DNA of 64,000 nt from Hexactinellida sp. DTS-2022 (GCA_028753945.1 JAPNXP010000012.1:3100001-3164000); one strand, 5' to 3'. Positions 22,911 through 35,124 are shown, counted from the stretch's first letter. Translations and numbers: made by a program. Notes: a model not told the origin generated them from the sequence alone.

Positions 22911-23661
22911 GTAAGTTATATGTTTTAAAAAACACATTGTCTGATTACTTTTGTGGCTTAGATTCGTTTGAATTATCTTCTCTTACTTGCTTGTTTTTTA
23001 AATATAAAATCCAATACAGTCAACCTCAAACTTTTGATTTTTTCTAATGCAAAAATCAAATCATTAATTATTTGTAGGTTATTCAATGAACTCCCATTGT
23101 AACGAAGTCGAATATAGCGAAATACCCGCTTATGACGAAATAGAGAGTTTCCTCCTGATCACTAAATCTACTAATTATTATCCGCCTTTAACGAATTTCT
23201 GGATATAACGAAGGAATCTACATGTCTCAACTCTCGTTCTAACCAGGCATAGGTGTAGAATACGGGGGCGAGGGGGCGCCCCCCCCCCATATTTTCAACC
23301 TAGGGGGGCGGCTCGTAGGACCGCCGCCCCACTTTTCGGAGCTATCATACCCAATTTTGTGGTCATTACATTCTAGTTAGGATTCGGATCTTGTGGTCAT
23401 GTGGTTATTTTATATTCAAATTAGGTTACCTAATTAAGAGAGTTGTTAGTAAATCAATCGTGATGCGAATCACGATTGATTTACTAACAACTAAGAATTC
23501 AATGTTTTTGTTTGCAATCTAATTAATGAAACTTTAAAAGTGTTATTTAGTAAGCTCTACCAAATATAGAAACATATGATTCTCTCTGTTTTCATAAACA
23601 GTGTGTGACTTTTAGTATATAAATTAACCATTTGTGATTTTACAAAAAGAATAACTTAATA

Positions 23662-25831
23662 ATGTGCGAAAAGAGAGCCGAGGAAGAACAGACAGATATC
23701 ACACTGTTCCTCAACAAGAAACCTATGACTTCGTATGTAGCTGAACCAACAACTTTATTTGTAGAGGAGACTGAGCTAATAGAATTGCCTATTCCTGAAA
23801 GACAGTCGATCCAAGAATTACCTAAGCCCACGCCAAAGGCCAAAAGCGGTCATTCGATTCAGACAGTTTGGTTCGAGGAGTTTTCCTGGCTAAAACTTGC
23901 GGTAAATTCGAAATCATTATATTGTATTAGCTGTCATTGGGCATTCGAGCAACGTCGCCTATGACCTGCAGACATGATCACTTGTACACATACTTCTTTT
24001 CCATGGAAGGAGCATGTTTCAGGATGAACTAATTTCAAGAATGGTCGTGATGGTATCAGGAAGCATAATGAAAGCGGTAGACACCGCAATGCTGAATTTG
24101 CTATAAACATCGCTAGGAATGCTGCAAAACATAAAGTTATTTTGGACGCAGGAACGAATAGTGAATTTGAGCTCAACAGAATGGGACTTAGAGCTGTATT
24201 CGAAAGTATTAGGTTGTGCGGACATCAGGGTCTGGCTTTACGTGGACATCGTGATGAAAACAACACTACAAACCTTAACTGCATGGTTAACTTGATTGGA
24301 AAATTTAATATAATGGTCAATCAGTATCTGACGGCTGAGAGTAAAATGAAGTACCTTTCTCCAGGAATCCAGAATGAAGTATTGAAATCACTAGGCCATT
24401 CTTTACAAAGGAACTTAATTGATCGGATATTGACTGAATCTGTTGGGTTTAATAAAGAGCTAGTATTTTCAATTATTTTGGACGAAACCACTGACATCAA
24501 CCGAAAGGAGCAAGTTTCATTTTGTATTCGCTTTTGCAATACTGACTTGCAAAGTGAAAAAGTTTTCCTTGGTTTTCACCTCACCAGCCGAACCAATGCT
24601 GATAGTGCTTAAAACCTCGTTGCTGAGTTTTGGCCTTCCATTTACTGGAATACGTGGTCAATGGTACGATGGTCCTTCAAATATGTCAGGGAAAAATAAT
24701 GGTCTGCAAGCCAAGGTTACTGCTGAAAATCCAAAGGCTTTGTATTTATATTGTCTTGCTCACCAGCTCAACTTGATTGTTCAAGATTCGTTTGCATCAA
24801 TTCCTCAAGTCATGACCTCCAGGGCCTGCGCCACCGGGGGTGTCCTGGGTGTCCGGACATCCACTGCCTCAAGGAAATAAAGCGGTGCTTATACAGTGAC
24901 ACCCACTACACCCACACTCATAATACGTGGCGCCGGCAATGAATTCTCACTCGAACGAATGAATTCGGTCGTTCATTTTATAAATAGTTCACCCAAGAAG
25001 TTGGAGCGATTTCACACATTATGAATGAGATAGAGAATAGAGGTGATTCTCCGCAAGACAACATTTATTACGTCCACTTTGTCCTACGCGTTGCGTTATG
25101 AGACTTCTCGCCGTTGATGCGTTCCTAATTCACTATGAAGCAAAACTCGAGTTTCTTGAGGCTATAGTAAACAATCGTAGTGAGCCAGGAAAGAGTAGGG
25201 GGAAGCTGAGTCATATTTACATGGTCTTGAGTCTTTTCAGAATTACTTCAACCTACGAGTTATCCAGAGGCTTTTGCAAGTTGTTCATCCTATCCAAATA
25301 GAATGCCAGGGAAGAAAAGCGACAACCGGCGAGGTCAGTTCATGGGTAAATACATTAATTTTAAGTTTTTAACCCCAACCGCCAATGGCCAGGATAAAGA
25401 AAATGCTGAGGCGCTCTACGAAAGGGTAAAGATTGTAACAATCCAGGAGCTACGCTTGGACTTGCCGAAATTGCCTAGGGCAAACCGCATTGCTCGCTCT
25501 TCTGGGACTGTTGGAGCTGCTTTACAGGTACCGAGGAACAAATAAGGACATTTATACCGAGCTTTACTCTTTGGTAATGGAAACTGGTGCGAAAGCACTT
25601 CAAGATAGGTATTCCAAGAACGATCTCGATGTTGTCGAATTATTGAGACGAGGTTTGGAGGACAACTGCATGACAGACCCAGAGTTGAACACATTGGCTA
25701 AGTTCTATGCTGGGGAAATCAAGCTGGATAACCTCCGCTTTGAGAGAAATATCTGGTTCGCCCGATGTAAAGGAATGCAGGACCAGCATACGATTGCAAC
25801 ATTGAGGGAAAAGCTAGTCGAAGAGGATTAA
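23662..25831 (+). pseudogene. hAT transposase, TTF-finger / DUF4371 type (ZMYM1-like)
   Basis: The first frame (23662-23964) ends in a TTF-type finger (HSIQTVWFEEFSWL, LYCISCHWAF). The next readable frame (about 24031-24612) has GLALRGHRDE, QNEVLKSLGH and IILDETTDINRKEQVSF, the DUF4371 core with its first catalytic Asp. The frame at 24554-24880 contains GQWYDGPSNMSGKNNG and YCLAHQLNLIVQDSF. Then the protein is lost and regained (25303-25545, 25490-25831), with ELNTLAKFYAGEIKLDNL in the C-terminal region. At least four frame breaks; plainly inactive. Domain order and motifs are typical of the family. Confidence 0.75.
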
Positions 25832-26546
25832 TTAAGATAATGATCCCTAATATGCACATGCTTTGTGTCATATACACGTATGTTTGTTTCCCGTTACTAC
25901 TTGCGAGGCGGAGAGCTCTTTTAGCATACTAAGACGAATCCATACCTTCATGCGAAATTCTTAATCACAAGAGAGGTTAAATCATTGTTCAATTTTGGCC
26001 ATCCATAAAGAGTTAACACATTCAATGGAAATTGAGCCACTCATTGAGGAGTTCATTGATTTGACTGCTCAAAGGAGAAACAAGTTCGTACCAAATCCCC
26101 AATAGATTATTATTTATGATATCGTTTTCTAAATCAACTATTCATTTAAACAATCGGGTATTTATTAACACAATAAATGATATAATATACGTAGATGAAA
26201 ATAGTTTTGATATCTAACCTCGCCCCATGGGCATAAACTTCGTCAAAACACTATTGGTGCCTCGACACATTGTTACACCCCTAATAATATATTTACTGAA
26301 TAACTATTTCATTTTGTGTTAATGTTTCTTAATTTTTTGTTTAGAAAAAATTATTTATCCGCCATCTGCTAATGTAAGTTTGTGGGGCTAATTTCGGGTG
26401 GGAAATGCTAGGGTGCCAGGCACCGTTGACAGTATGGCATCACAGCCGCCAGGGTGCCAGGCACCCGCCGCACTCCCCAAGTTTACGCCCCTGCCTCGCC
26501 CCCCCATATTTTTTCGATTTTGAGAGAAATTATACGCCCATGTAAC

Positions 26547-26721
26547 CAGGGGCGGCGCCAGTGACGCAACCTTTGGGGGGGCGAACGGATGTGCTGGGGG
26601 GTGGACATACAGTTGTAATTATAATTTCCAAACCTTGCTTGGGAACGGCCGCTTTTCTTATGTAAACACTGGATTTTCGCCACTCCAACGGGGGGGCGGC
26701 CGCCCCCCCGCGCCGCCACTG
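26547..26721. mobile_element. GC-rich hAT MITE at the end of the hAT transposon
   Basis: Ends CAGGGGCGGCGCCAGTG and CGCGCCGCCACTG with runs of G and C inside. The left flank is CATGTAAC and the right flank GTTCTAAC (last four bases shared), so it has no clean duplication of its own. It may have arisen in the end of the larger element. Confidence 0.5.
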
Positions 26722-27104
26722 GTTCTAACTAGAGTTGACTGTATACATATTTACCCAATATCTGTGAACCTCTGACTCGGAATGCGCCTCCATCGGGATA
26801 ATCCGCTTGTGTCGCATTCGGAGGTTGTTCATTAGATCAATTATATACTAAGTATCAAATCATGATAATTATTTATTGATATATAATATCTAAGTTCAAT
26901 GAAATTCGATGTACTGTAAGAACGCAAGATATATTTCATGCCATTCTAACCACGTCGTTACAATTCATACAGGCATGTTCCGTTCAATTTGGCTGATATT
27001 AATTACTCGTGTTGATATGAGTGGAATATATCCTTTAAAAAAAATCCTTAAAATTATACTATATTATTTCCTGTCATTTGACTATAATTAATTCAACATT
27101 TTTA

Positions 27105-27295
27105 TGTGCCGATTGTGTCAGTGCTTAAATATCTGCCTATATTATTATTATTGTGTCGACTACTATGTAGTAGGCTAGTACTTAAATCACTGCAATTATT
27201 ATTACTGTGCCGACTATGTAGTATCTCCAGTGCTGAAATCACTGGCTATATTATTGTTGCTGTGCCAACTACTATGTAGTGAGTACTTGTTTGCT
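27105..27295. repeat. ~54-bp tandem repeat, about 3.5 copies
   Basis: TGTGCCGAC(TACTATGTAG) recurs at 27105, 27152, 27206 and 27261 (spacing 47, 54, 55), followed each time by AGTGCTTAAATCACTGC-like and TATTATTATT segments. A single related unit lies near 20440-20490 in intron 1. Confidence 0.65.
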
Positions 27296-28155
27296 CAGTA
27301 TACGGTATCCTGGCCACAGCGTTATGGGTGATGGGCTGATATTGTTATATTGGTGCAGAGTGAACCTTTAATTTGGACATGTGGTTACTTTTTTGATCAA
27401 ACACCTATTTATACTATTGATTATAACTTGAAATTATGATATTTGACCTTGATTAAATATACGGATACGAAATTCTACACCATTTGACTAATCAAGTATT
27501 TTCAATATGACTTTATTTTCTGCTAATTTGGGCGATTAATTTCCTTTGTTTACTCATACTTCATATCCAAAAAGCTAATATATAATCTCAACTAGAATGT
27601 TCTGAACAAAAGGAAACTTCCAATCCACTAATTGTCGTTGCCTACCGAAACACCTTTCTGAAATATTTCGACCATGATGATTACATTCCAAAAAAATCTA
27701 AAATTACAGCTGTTCCGATAGCATTTTCTTCTGGAGGCATTATCAATCAACCTCGCACGAAAATATAGTGCCTTCAAAAACAACGTGTTGTAATTTGCAC
27801 TTGACTTGGGGTGACGATTTTTTTCAAACTATTTTGACATTTATTTAAACAAGTACGTAACATAATAATTATTAGTTAGCTTGACAATTTTAAGGATGGA
27901 TAGATAATTAAACTCTTCACCTTTTTTACAAGTATAAAATTTTTAAATGTTGACTTATTTTCTGTTATAATTTTATTATTATTTAAACCTATTATATTTA
28001 TATTCATTGATACAAGTTTTGAATTGATCTTGAGCTGGCTTCTATTGAATTGTAGTATTTTTATAATGGATAAAGCTAACTGAATTAAATAAACTAATTT
28101 GTTTGAATGAATTAATTAATTGAATAATTAATTAAGTGATAATTTACTCACTTAA

Positions 28156-28520
28156 TCTATACTATTAAAACACAAGGCTGGGTGTGTGTATATAGATCTC
28201 TGCGCGGGTCATATGCGGGACCCGCACCCGCCCCGCATCTATTTATGATTGACCCACCCCGCCCCGCAAATCCGACAAGATAAACAAATGAACCCGCACC
28301 AACCCGTAACTAACTCACATTAACCCGTACCAACACTCGATGGCCAGTATTATCGCTAGGATTTTATAATAGGGAGTAAACACTCGGCACAATGCGGGCA
28401 CAAAAATATTTACATCCTTAAGGAATAAACAAGACGGCAATATGTTTTAGGCGGAAATTTGAAGATTTACGAGTTTATTATTCGGGATTACGAAGCAACC
28501 TAGCAAGCGAAGCGCGCTAG
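28156..28520 (+). mobile_element. Helitron family B with CTAG 3' end
   Basis: Starts TCTATACTATTAAAACAC after A and ends GCGAAGCGCGCTAG before T: a canonical TC...CTRR Helitron with an A|T site. GCAAGCGAAGCGCGC forms the 3' hairpin. The interior (28200-28420) is GACCCGC / GCGGGTC words, perhaps a small insertion. 365 bp. Confidence 0.75.
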
Positions 28521-28625
28521 TATACTATATTAATTATCTCAGATATTGTGCAATATAGAAACAACTTCCAATTTCTCATTATTATTATTTGCATGTGACA
28601 CCTATACACTCATACTCTGTGCAGA

Positions 28626-29001
28626 ACGCTTGTCAAAAGTTCCCTAATTGTTGACTCAGGTCAGGCCAGGTCTTTTAATCAATTGTTCCTATCAGTTCAG
28701 TTCAGGTCCTTTGGATGGATTATTGGAATCAGGCATTTTATCCGGGCTTTTCTCTTTTCAGGTTTCTTCACATTTCAAGTCATTTCAGATCATTAAGGAT
28801 ATTTGACTATTCAAATGTGAGATAAACTTAATTCTCTTTTGTTTCGAATAAACAAAACGTGTAATGGAAATTCACCTAATTATGATAACACCAGGCTTGT
28901 CAAAAGTTCCCTATTTGTTTACTCAGGTCTTAACAAAAATGCCTCCGGGCACTTAAAACTCTGGTTAGTTCAGGTCATGACCTGAACTTTTGACAAGCCT
29001 G
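28626..29001. mobile_element. MITE with GCTTGTCAAAAGTTC ends
   Basis: CGCTTGTCAAAAGTTCCC at the left and GAACTTTTGACAAGCCTG at the right; GTGCAGA is repeated just outside both ends. A third copy of the end word (CAGGCTTGTCAAAAGTTCCC) starts near 28892, and GACTCAGGTC/GACCTG words repeat inside. Confidence 0.6.
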
Positions 29002-29191
29002 GTGCAGACAACATCTTCTCATGGAGACACTATAAATACACAACCAAATTATAGTGCCACTAAAAGTAATCTGTCTTAACAAAATATAATTAGGTACTAT
29101 AAATTAGAAAATTCTACTTACAGCTGTAGCGATTTTTAAATTTGAATAAATTTAATAATGCAATTTACTTCTAATGTAGGTCTGTTTAACA

Positions 29192-29600
29192 CTAGCGCGT
29201 TTCGCGACAAACACAACGAACGTTAATTATAGCATAAATTAGCCTAAAATAGTCAAATTTAACAATGCGAAATTTACTGAATACTTCATCGTTCGATAAT
29301 GAGTAGACTTAATGATAATCTGGTATCACTACCATGTCCGCATCATTATGGTACATCAGCATTTGCCAACCTTTTTCAACCGTTGATCCCCTCCTTTTCA
29401 AAGTAGTACATCTTGTGGACCCCAACACCCGTCGTTAATCCAGGTTGGGAACCACTGATATACATGTTCTATTGATTTTCAAATTTTTATATCTTATAGG
29501 CGCGAATTATTTGCGATTAAGTGAATATTCACGTTTCTCAAGATTTTACAGTGACGTCAATACTTGGCGAGGTGAGAAATTTTGAGTGGAATCAATATCA
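29192..29600 (-). mobile_element. Helitron family B, 5'-truncated, with nested hAT MITE
   Basis: The minus-strand 3' end reads CGCGAAACGCGCTAG before T. It shares AATAGTCAAATTTAACAATG, GATAATGAGTAG and GCGCGAATTATTTGCGATTA with the copies at 46421 and 59233. A Charlie-like MITE is inserted at 29357-29457. Confidence 0.65.
29357..29457. mobile_element. Charlie-like hAT MITE
   Basis: The right end reads GGTTGGGAACCACTG (complement CAGTGGTTCCCAACC, a well-known hAT-Charlie end); the left is CAGCATTTGCCAACC. 101 bp. The flanks TGGTACAT and ATATACAT match only in part. Confidence 0.6.
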
Positions 29601-29618
29601 TGGGTCATCAATAATATC

Positions 29619-30347
29619 TAGGGTTGAACATTATCAATTGAGTCAATGATTCTATGGCTGAAACGAATGTACCAAATATTTGAATATTCTTTTGAAATGC
29701 TTGAACGAATGAATATTAGATTGAAACCGATTTTCGTTAACTAATTTTGGACAACAACATGACTTTTGTTTAGATTGGAGAGATCATATTAAAAACTCTT
29801 ACCTAAACTAGCTCAGAATAACTAACTTATCTCCAGAGTTGCCGTGGGTATGAGAATTCTCATGGGGATCTCCATACCCATGGGAATGGGATGGGAATGG
29901 GAATCAGATTTTCCCCTGTGGGGTCCCCATGGGATATTCGAATATGGTTTAATTAGGCCATCCTTAATTAATATAGGCTTTACTATTGATACGAATCTGC
30001 TTTAGTAATTATATTGTTTTTTTATGTATACGTATGTATATTATACTCCCCTATGGGATTCCTTATGGGGATCCCCATGGGAATTCCCATGGGGATTCCC
30101 ACAGGATTCCTATGGGAATGGGATGGGAATGGGAATGGAAATTCCATTCCCACGGCAACCGTGCTTATCTCTGATACTATTTGTGACTATGATTTAAATA
30201 TTGTAACATTGAAAACAACTATTTCCCACTGTATTTTGAGTCTTGAATTTGATTAATGCTTCGTCATCAAAGAGAAATATTATCTGAATATTCCTTCATT
30301 TAGGAAAAGGTTCGTTCGTTACATTTCGAATATTTCTTTCAGCCCTA
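29619..30347. mobile_element. hAT-like MITE, host of the 29834-30163 insertion
   Basis: Ends TAGGGTTGAA and TTTCAGCCCTA; flanks ATAATATC and ATTATATC match at seven of eight positions. The body has GAATATTTC/TGAATATTC and ACGAATG words. A later hAT MITE sits inside. Confidence 0.5.
29834..30163. mobile_element. hAT MITE built of GGGAATGGG / CCCATGGGGAT words
   Basis: CAGAGTTGCCGTGGG and CCCACGGCAACCGTG ends; CTTATCTC repeated at 29826-29833 and 30164-30171. The body is mostly CCCATGGG, GGGAATGGGATGG and their complements around an A+T-rich centre. Confidence 0.78.
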
Positions 30348-30950
30348 ATTATATCCCATTTGATTTGACTAATTAATATTAAATTCTCAATACGATAAAA
30401 GCGTAATCATCACTCGTGAGCTTTTGGTGTTTTTAGTCTGCTTCTCTTAAAGACGTAGTACTAGGGTCCTACTATAGTTTTATACTATGAAAGATGCACA
30501 GTTCTAAAATCGTCTGTCTGACTTCAGTCCGTCCGTCCGTCCGTCCGCTCATACGCACTCTCCTAACTATACCATTGGTGATAGAGATTTAACATTGGAC
30601 AGGAGATAGAGAACTTGCTGGAGATGTGCATCCCGATTTCTCAATTTCATCTTTGTTCGTCAGTTAAATCTAACTATGTGTTCTGATCCACTGACTCTTT
30701 TAGAATTCGAATTATCAATTGAAAATATATTGTATTCTCCTAAAGATTCTCTTTCTATTTATCAATTAAAATGAGTAGTTCGCTAACCAATTCTAGGTTT
30801 ACTTATACTTACTGTTGTCTAGGAAATTCTCCATATTGTAATTGCATTATAGTTTACTCATACTTGATGAACATACTACATAAGCCTATTTTATACAAAT
30901 GCAATTAAAACACTTTGAATATTTTATATTTGACTATGATTTAAATTCTG

Positions 30951-31566
30951 CGAGCCATTCGGTCCCGGTCGCTTTCCGACGGATCGGTGCTACGCACCTC
31001 AAGCTAACGGCCGCTATGCGGCCTTATTCCTCACTAAACCAAATAAAATCTTTATCCGACATTCTTGATCATTATTTAGTTTGAGCACTATACACCTATT
31101 TATATAAAGCTCTCTTATTCTCATTGGTTAATCATTCCTGAATACATATAGCTGTTATACAATTAACTATTTAAATAGAATAATTTAAATAGAAAATTCT
31201 CATTGGTTTACTACATTATTAGTTCATACTAAGTTATCGAATTATCTAGAGTATCAATCCTGTTTAGAAATTTATAAACGCGAAATTCGTGTTCAGCTTA
31301 CTTGTTTAGCTATAATACCCGTTGAAAGCTAACTTCTAGGTTGATTTTGAATTTCATTAATTTGTTTACCTTTTTTTGGAAAATCCATAAATATTCATAT
31401 TATATATTTGTAAATGCAAAATTCGAAATCAACATACTGTTTACCATGTATAACATTTGAACGTTAATTTATATCTAATATATAAATGCAGTTCTATTCC
31501 CCCATCACTTTTATACAACCGTAAAACAAACAAACAAACACAACAATCGAGATTTAATAATATAGA
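30951..31566 (-). mobile_element. Helitron family A, full length on minus strand
   Basis: On the minus strand it starts TCTATATTATTAAATCTCG (from 31566), has the TTGTTTGTTTG run, GGTAAACA blocks, the GGCCGCATAGCGGCC hairpin, GAGGTGCGTAGCACC, and ends GAATGGCTCG at 30951. The base after the 3' end is C on that strand rather than T. 616 bp. Confidence 0.68.
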
Positions 31567-31662
31567 TTATTGAAATCAGTACGGAAATACTACGTTACGT
31601 ATGTTGATATGTAATAATTACACTTATTTAAATTAATTAAGTCATTAATTAGAAGAGAATCC

Positions 31663-31825
31663 TTATATAGAGCTGAGCTCTAGTAGAGTTCAGATTTTTT
31701 CCCAACTAAAAGCCCAGGCTTACTTTCTAAAGGTCAATTTCAAACTCTGGGAAAAACTGACCTTTCTCAGTGCCTGAATACACATACTGAAAAACTGAAC
31801 TCTACTAGAGCTGAGCTCTATATAA
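31663..31825. mobile_element. Small MITE with 31-bp inverted repeats
   Basis: TTATATAGAGCTGAGCTCTA continuing to GTAGAGTTCAG is mirrored at the other end with one mismatch in 31. 163 bp in all; no clear target duplication. Confidence 0.65.
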
Positions 31826-31844
31826 GTTATTTGTAATTAGAATA

Positions 31845-32135
31845 TCTATACTATTAAAGCACCAGGGTGTATGTATGGTATATATATTTGTTTGTATGTT
31901 CCGAGTTGATTGAAGAAACTGGACGGTTTCCAAAAGTGTTTTTTGGCATATAGGGGTAACTTCTGGCACCCGCCAACATGTTGAGGTTTCCACTCAAAAT
32001 TTCTCCAAACTCGACAAGTTATGACGTCATTGTCACATTTCGAGAACCCTGAATATTCACTTAATCGCACATAATTCCCGCCCTCTAAGAGCTAAAAATC
32101 TGATAATTTAATAGAACATGTACATTATTGATGGA
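31845..32135 (+). mobile_element. Helitron family B, 3'-truncated
   Basis: Starts TCTATACTATTAAAGCACC after A. It continues with ATGTTCCGAGTTGATTGAAG, CCGCCAACATGTTGAGG, CGACAAGTTATGACGTCATT and AATCGCACATAATTC, collinear with the minus-strand copies at 46421 and 59233, then stops at about 32135. Confidence 0.7.
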
Positions 32136-32480
32136 ACAGTCTCCCGCCCAACATCCGCAATGCACAAACACTAAAAGGGTTCCGAGGGGATTACAAGAAC
32201 AGCTGGGAGGCCATCCGAAAAACAAGACAGAGGAAGTCGAACTTTTAAAAATATCGCCCTCTTACCTCTCTTTAATCTCTTTTTTTGTTGTTGTTTTTTG
32301 TTTTTTGTTTTTGTTTCTGCACTTTTTTTTAAATGTACTTTCCTGACGGTATCCATGGTCAGGGTACGGAAGGCTTACGCTGCCTGTACCATAAATGGCC
32401 CCCGTCTACAATTATACTTCAACTTCAACCATCAATTTAAAAGCACGCGTAGTTTGCTTTATTGTTGGGAAATATACTAG
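32136..32480. other. Unidentified segment with T-rich core
   Basis: Begins where the Helitron copy breaks off. It has a TTGTTGTTTT-rich stretch (32278-32330) and an ATGGTCAGGGTACGGAAGG / CCTGTACCATAAATGGCC block. It resembles the tail of a retroposon, but no reverse transcriptase or poly-A tail is visible. Confidence 0.3.
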
Positions 32481-32744
32481 AAATGAGTGCATTAAGTGAT
32501 AGGTCTCATATTTTCAATTGATGCAGCTTCAAATAAATTAATATTGTAATTGGACCATGGATTGCGTATTGCGTACTTATTATACGCTAATACTCTAATC
32601 AAGGATATTACGAAGTTAATTCACTGGGATATTTTTTACTCTTAATGTTAAATAGAAGAAACTAGAAAATTATCACATTTGGACGTTATATACAATGCTA
32701 TGAGTCGATTAGCAATACAAGAATATATACATATATATACACGT

Positions 32745-34812
32745 ATATATATATATATATTAAAAGCGCAATTGTTGTGTGTTTGTTTGTTTGTGTGTAT
32801 GTGTGTGTGTGTTTGTCCAGAATTAATTGGAAAGACTACGAGTCCCAGAAAGCAGAAGATTTGTATCCAGGGATAATTTTGTACTGCGACAACGATCTAT
32901 TGGTTTTTGAAACAAAATAACGGGATTATGATGTCACAGTTGCGAAAAGCAGATATTTTGTACTAGCTTCCCAATTTTGCTCCGATCTGTAAAAGTTCAA
33001 AGCATTAGACGTACACTAAATTTCTACACCTGATAGCAGTTCACGAATTCCCATTTTTTCTTCTGATTGTGACACAGTTAATTAATTAGTCTGTACACTA
33101 ATCAACCATAAATAGTGTATCGTACCCAGGGTTTGATACAAGAATTTTTCCTTTTGGGGGGGGAACTTTCCTAGAAACAGACTGTTCCCTTGGATAAAGG
33201 AGCAGCATATACATGTATAGGCCAAAATTAATGTATTTAGTTGGCATAATCATTCTATGCTTTAATCCTGTTTATATTAGCAATTACTTATCCTTTATTT
33301 AATAACTATGAAGCAAAGTTAAGACAATTCCTGGGATGGTGGCATCTTTCCTTCGGGGGGGGGGGAATCCCAGGGCCCCCCCCCCCCCCCCCCCCCTCTG
33401 TATCACACCCTGGTACCAACACAGGTATAGCAAAGTGCAAGTGTGTGTTTGTCCAGAATTAATAAGAAAGACTACGAGTCCTAGAAAGCTGAAAATTGGC
33501 ATGCTGGGGTAATTTTACACGCTGACAACGATCTATTGGTTTTCTAAGCGAAATAACGGGATTTTGACGTCATAAACGCACATATTTTGGAATAACTAAT
33601 TCAGTTTTTATTCGATTCGCCCACAATTTTCGATAATAACACAACATACAATGAGACACACGTATACTAATTTATGGGATTGTGACGTCAGGTAGGAACT
33701 AATTTGGATTCAGCTCTTACACTTTTGGTTCAATCGACAAATATTTTTGCCACATTATAAAACAGAATGTATTGCATGTCTCTAGAAATTTTTAATTTCC
33801 GCTTTTAATCTGAGCCAGACAATAACAAAAATGTAACCTCCAATTGCTGCATCATTGCACATATTGAGGTTTGATGATTTAATCTTCACCTACAATATTT
33901 CCTATACTGCATACTTGATTAATCCAGTTCGGCTTCCATCACTTTATTTCTATTCGTGATGTATTTAGCTTGTGTCAATCACAATATGCATGCATAATAT
34001 TACTATCAATCTGATTTGTTTGGTTAACAAGAATGCGCTTAGAGTCTCTAATGCATTGTTTATTTATTACAACTATATTGGCTTCTATAATAAGACTATC
34101 AATGGAACCTAAGATTTCTACTGGAAATAAATTAATTTAAGTAATCTAGGATTTTGGTTCTGCCTAACGATGAGATTTATTATGTTAATTATTGCTATCA
34201 ATTAAATTAAACAATTCACTAACCCAGCTCCTGCAAAATGAATTGTTTATGGTGAGATGTATAAATGTTTATTTCTTTAAAATCAAATATTTTGCAACCC
34301 TGAATTTACCTCTCCATAATAATCTTTAAACCATTATTATGCAGAGATTAAATCCAGGGTTGGTAAATTACTTTGCAATACAATTTACCGAAATAAATTA
34401 ATTCCGTGTAATTTTACCAACACGGGTCTCAATTTATTTGAGCTAACAAGCTAGCGTTTTAATATAGTTGAACGAGCTACCCTTAGGAATTATTGAGCTA
34501 TTAATTAACTAATAATTATTAACTAATGAGCAATGCGAATAACTTACATAACATAATTTCCCGAACAAATTACAATAACTAATCACAACCCAAAAATGAA
34601 TTTTAGGTACGAGTTATTAAGTCATAGTGTCTAATTTAATTTACTAGCCACAGGTGAACTCATTATTAATATTATTGCTTTGGGGAGGGAAAGGCCGCGA
34701 AGCGGCAGTTAATTGTATCGCGTAGTGCCTAATAACACTAACGAACAAAAGTCGCTTCGCGACTTTTGTGAGAGAGTGATCCGTCGCGAAGCGACCGAGA
34801 CCGAAGGGCTCG
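32745..34812 (+). mobile_element. Helitron family A, ~2 kb, with duplicated 5' region
   Basis: The 5' region follows (TA)n at about 32745: TATTAAAAGCGCAATTGTTG, TTTGTCCAGAATTAATTGG and GACTACGAGTCC. The same 5' block occurs again at 33443-33560, and there is one 3' end, AAGGGCTCG at 34812 before T, with both GCGAAGCGAC-type hairpins. The inner part 33826-34390 matches 58999-59220 plus 60985-61050. No Rep/helicase coding was seen. A poly-C/G-rich MITE is inserted at 33127-33412. Confidence 0.68.
33127..33412. mobile_element. MITE with CAGGGTTTGATAC ends and long G/C runs
   Basis: CAGGGTTTGATACA and TGTATCACACCCTG are inverted; GTACC is repeated at both sides. Runs of 11-12 G at 33356 and over 20 C at 33376 make the base count here uncertain. 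Confidence 0.6.
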
Positions 34813-34954
34813 TTTAATTAAGATGAAATGTAATTTGAATATTAGAATTATATTTGAATATAGTCCTTGCACTTAGAATACAATGCTATTGAAGGTTTGG
34901 TGGGGCCAAAAATTGGGTGCGGCTTGTGCCTACCAGAAGAAGCACACTCCCATC

Positions 34955-35124
34955 CAGGATTTTATCCAGACGCCCGCCACGCGCCTCTATGCATGTAATC
35001 TTTATAGAAAACTTGTCTAGGCTCTTTAAAATCAAGAGATTTTTCCATAGATGTTATATAAATTGGGTATATCAAGCTCATACTTAATCTAGGCACGCCA
35101 AAATGTTCCATGGATGAAAGCCTG
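34955..35124. mobile_element. hAT MITE related to 9271-9455
   Basis: CAGGATTTTATCCAG and TGGATGAAAGCCTG ends, and an AACTTGTCTAGGC / TCTAGGCACGCC interior as in the other copy but more diverged. Flanks CTCCCATC and CTACCATT match at six of eight positions. Confidence 0.58.

Larger units (their letters stand above)
23244..26721 (+). mobile_element. Autonomous-type hAT transposon, broken, 8-bp duplication GTTCTAAC
   Basis: GTTCTAAC flanks it at 23236-23243 and 26722-26729. The left end begins CAGGCATAGG. The right end reads CGCCGCCACTG, but that end belongs to a GC-rich MITE at 26547-26721, so the true right end may be near 26546. Inside is a ZMYM1/DUF4371-type transposase on the plus strand (23662-25831). 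Confidence 0.68.
23084..26741. mobile_element. CGTTATAAC-family MITE split by a hAT transposon
   Basis: The left part 23084-23243 begins CAATGAACTCCCATTGTAAC and contains GATATAACGAAGG; the right part 26722-26741 ends TAGAGTTGACTG followed by TA. The pieces are separated by the hAT at 23244-26721, and the 8 bp GTTCTAAC is repeated at both junctions. Confidence 0.7.

Noticed and set aside
32128-32346. Small gene or LINE tail downstream of a Helitron
   Set aside because: The frame ends in low-complexity T-rich sequence, and no reverse transcriptase, poly-A tail or target duplication was found; left as unidentified.
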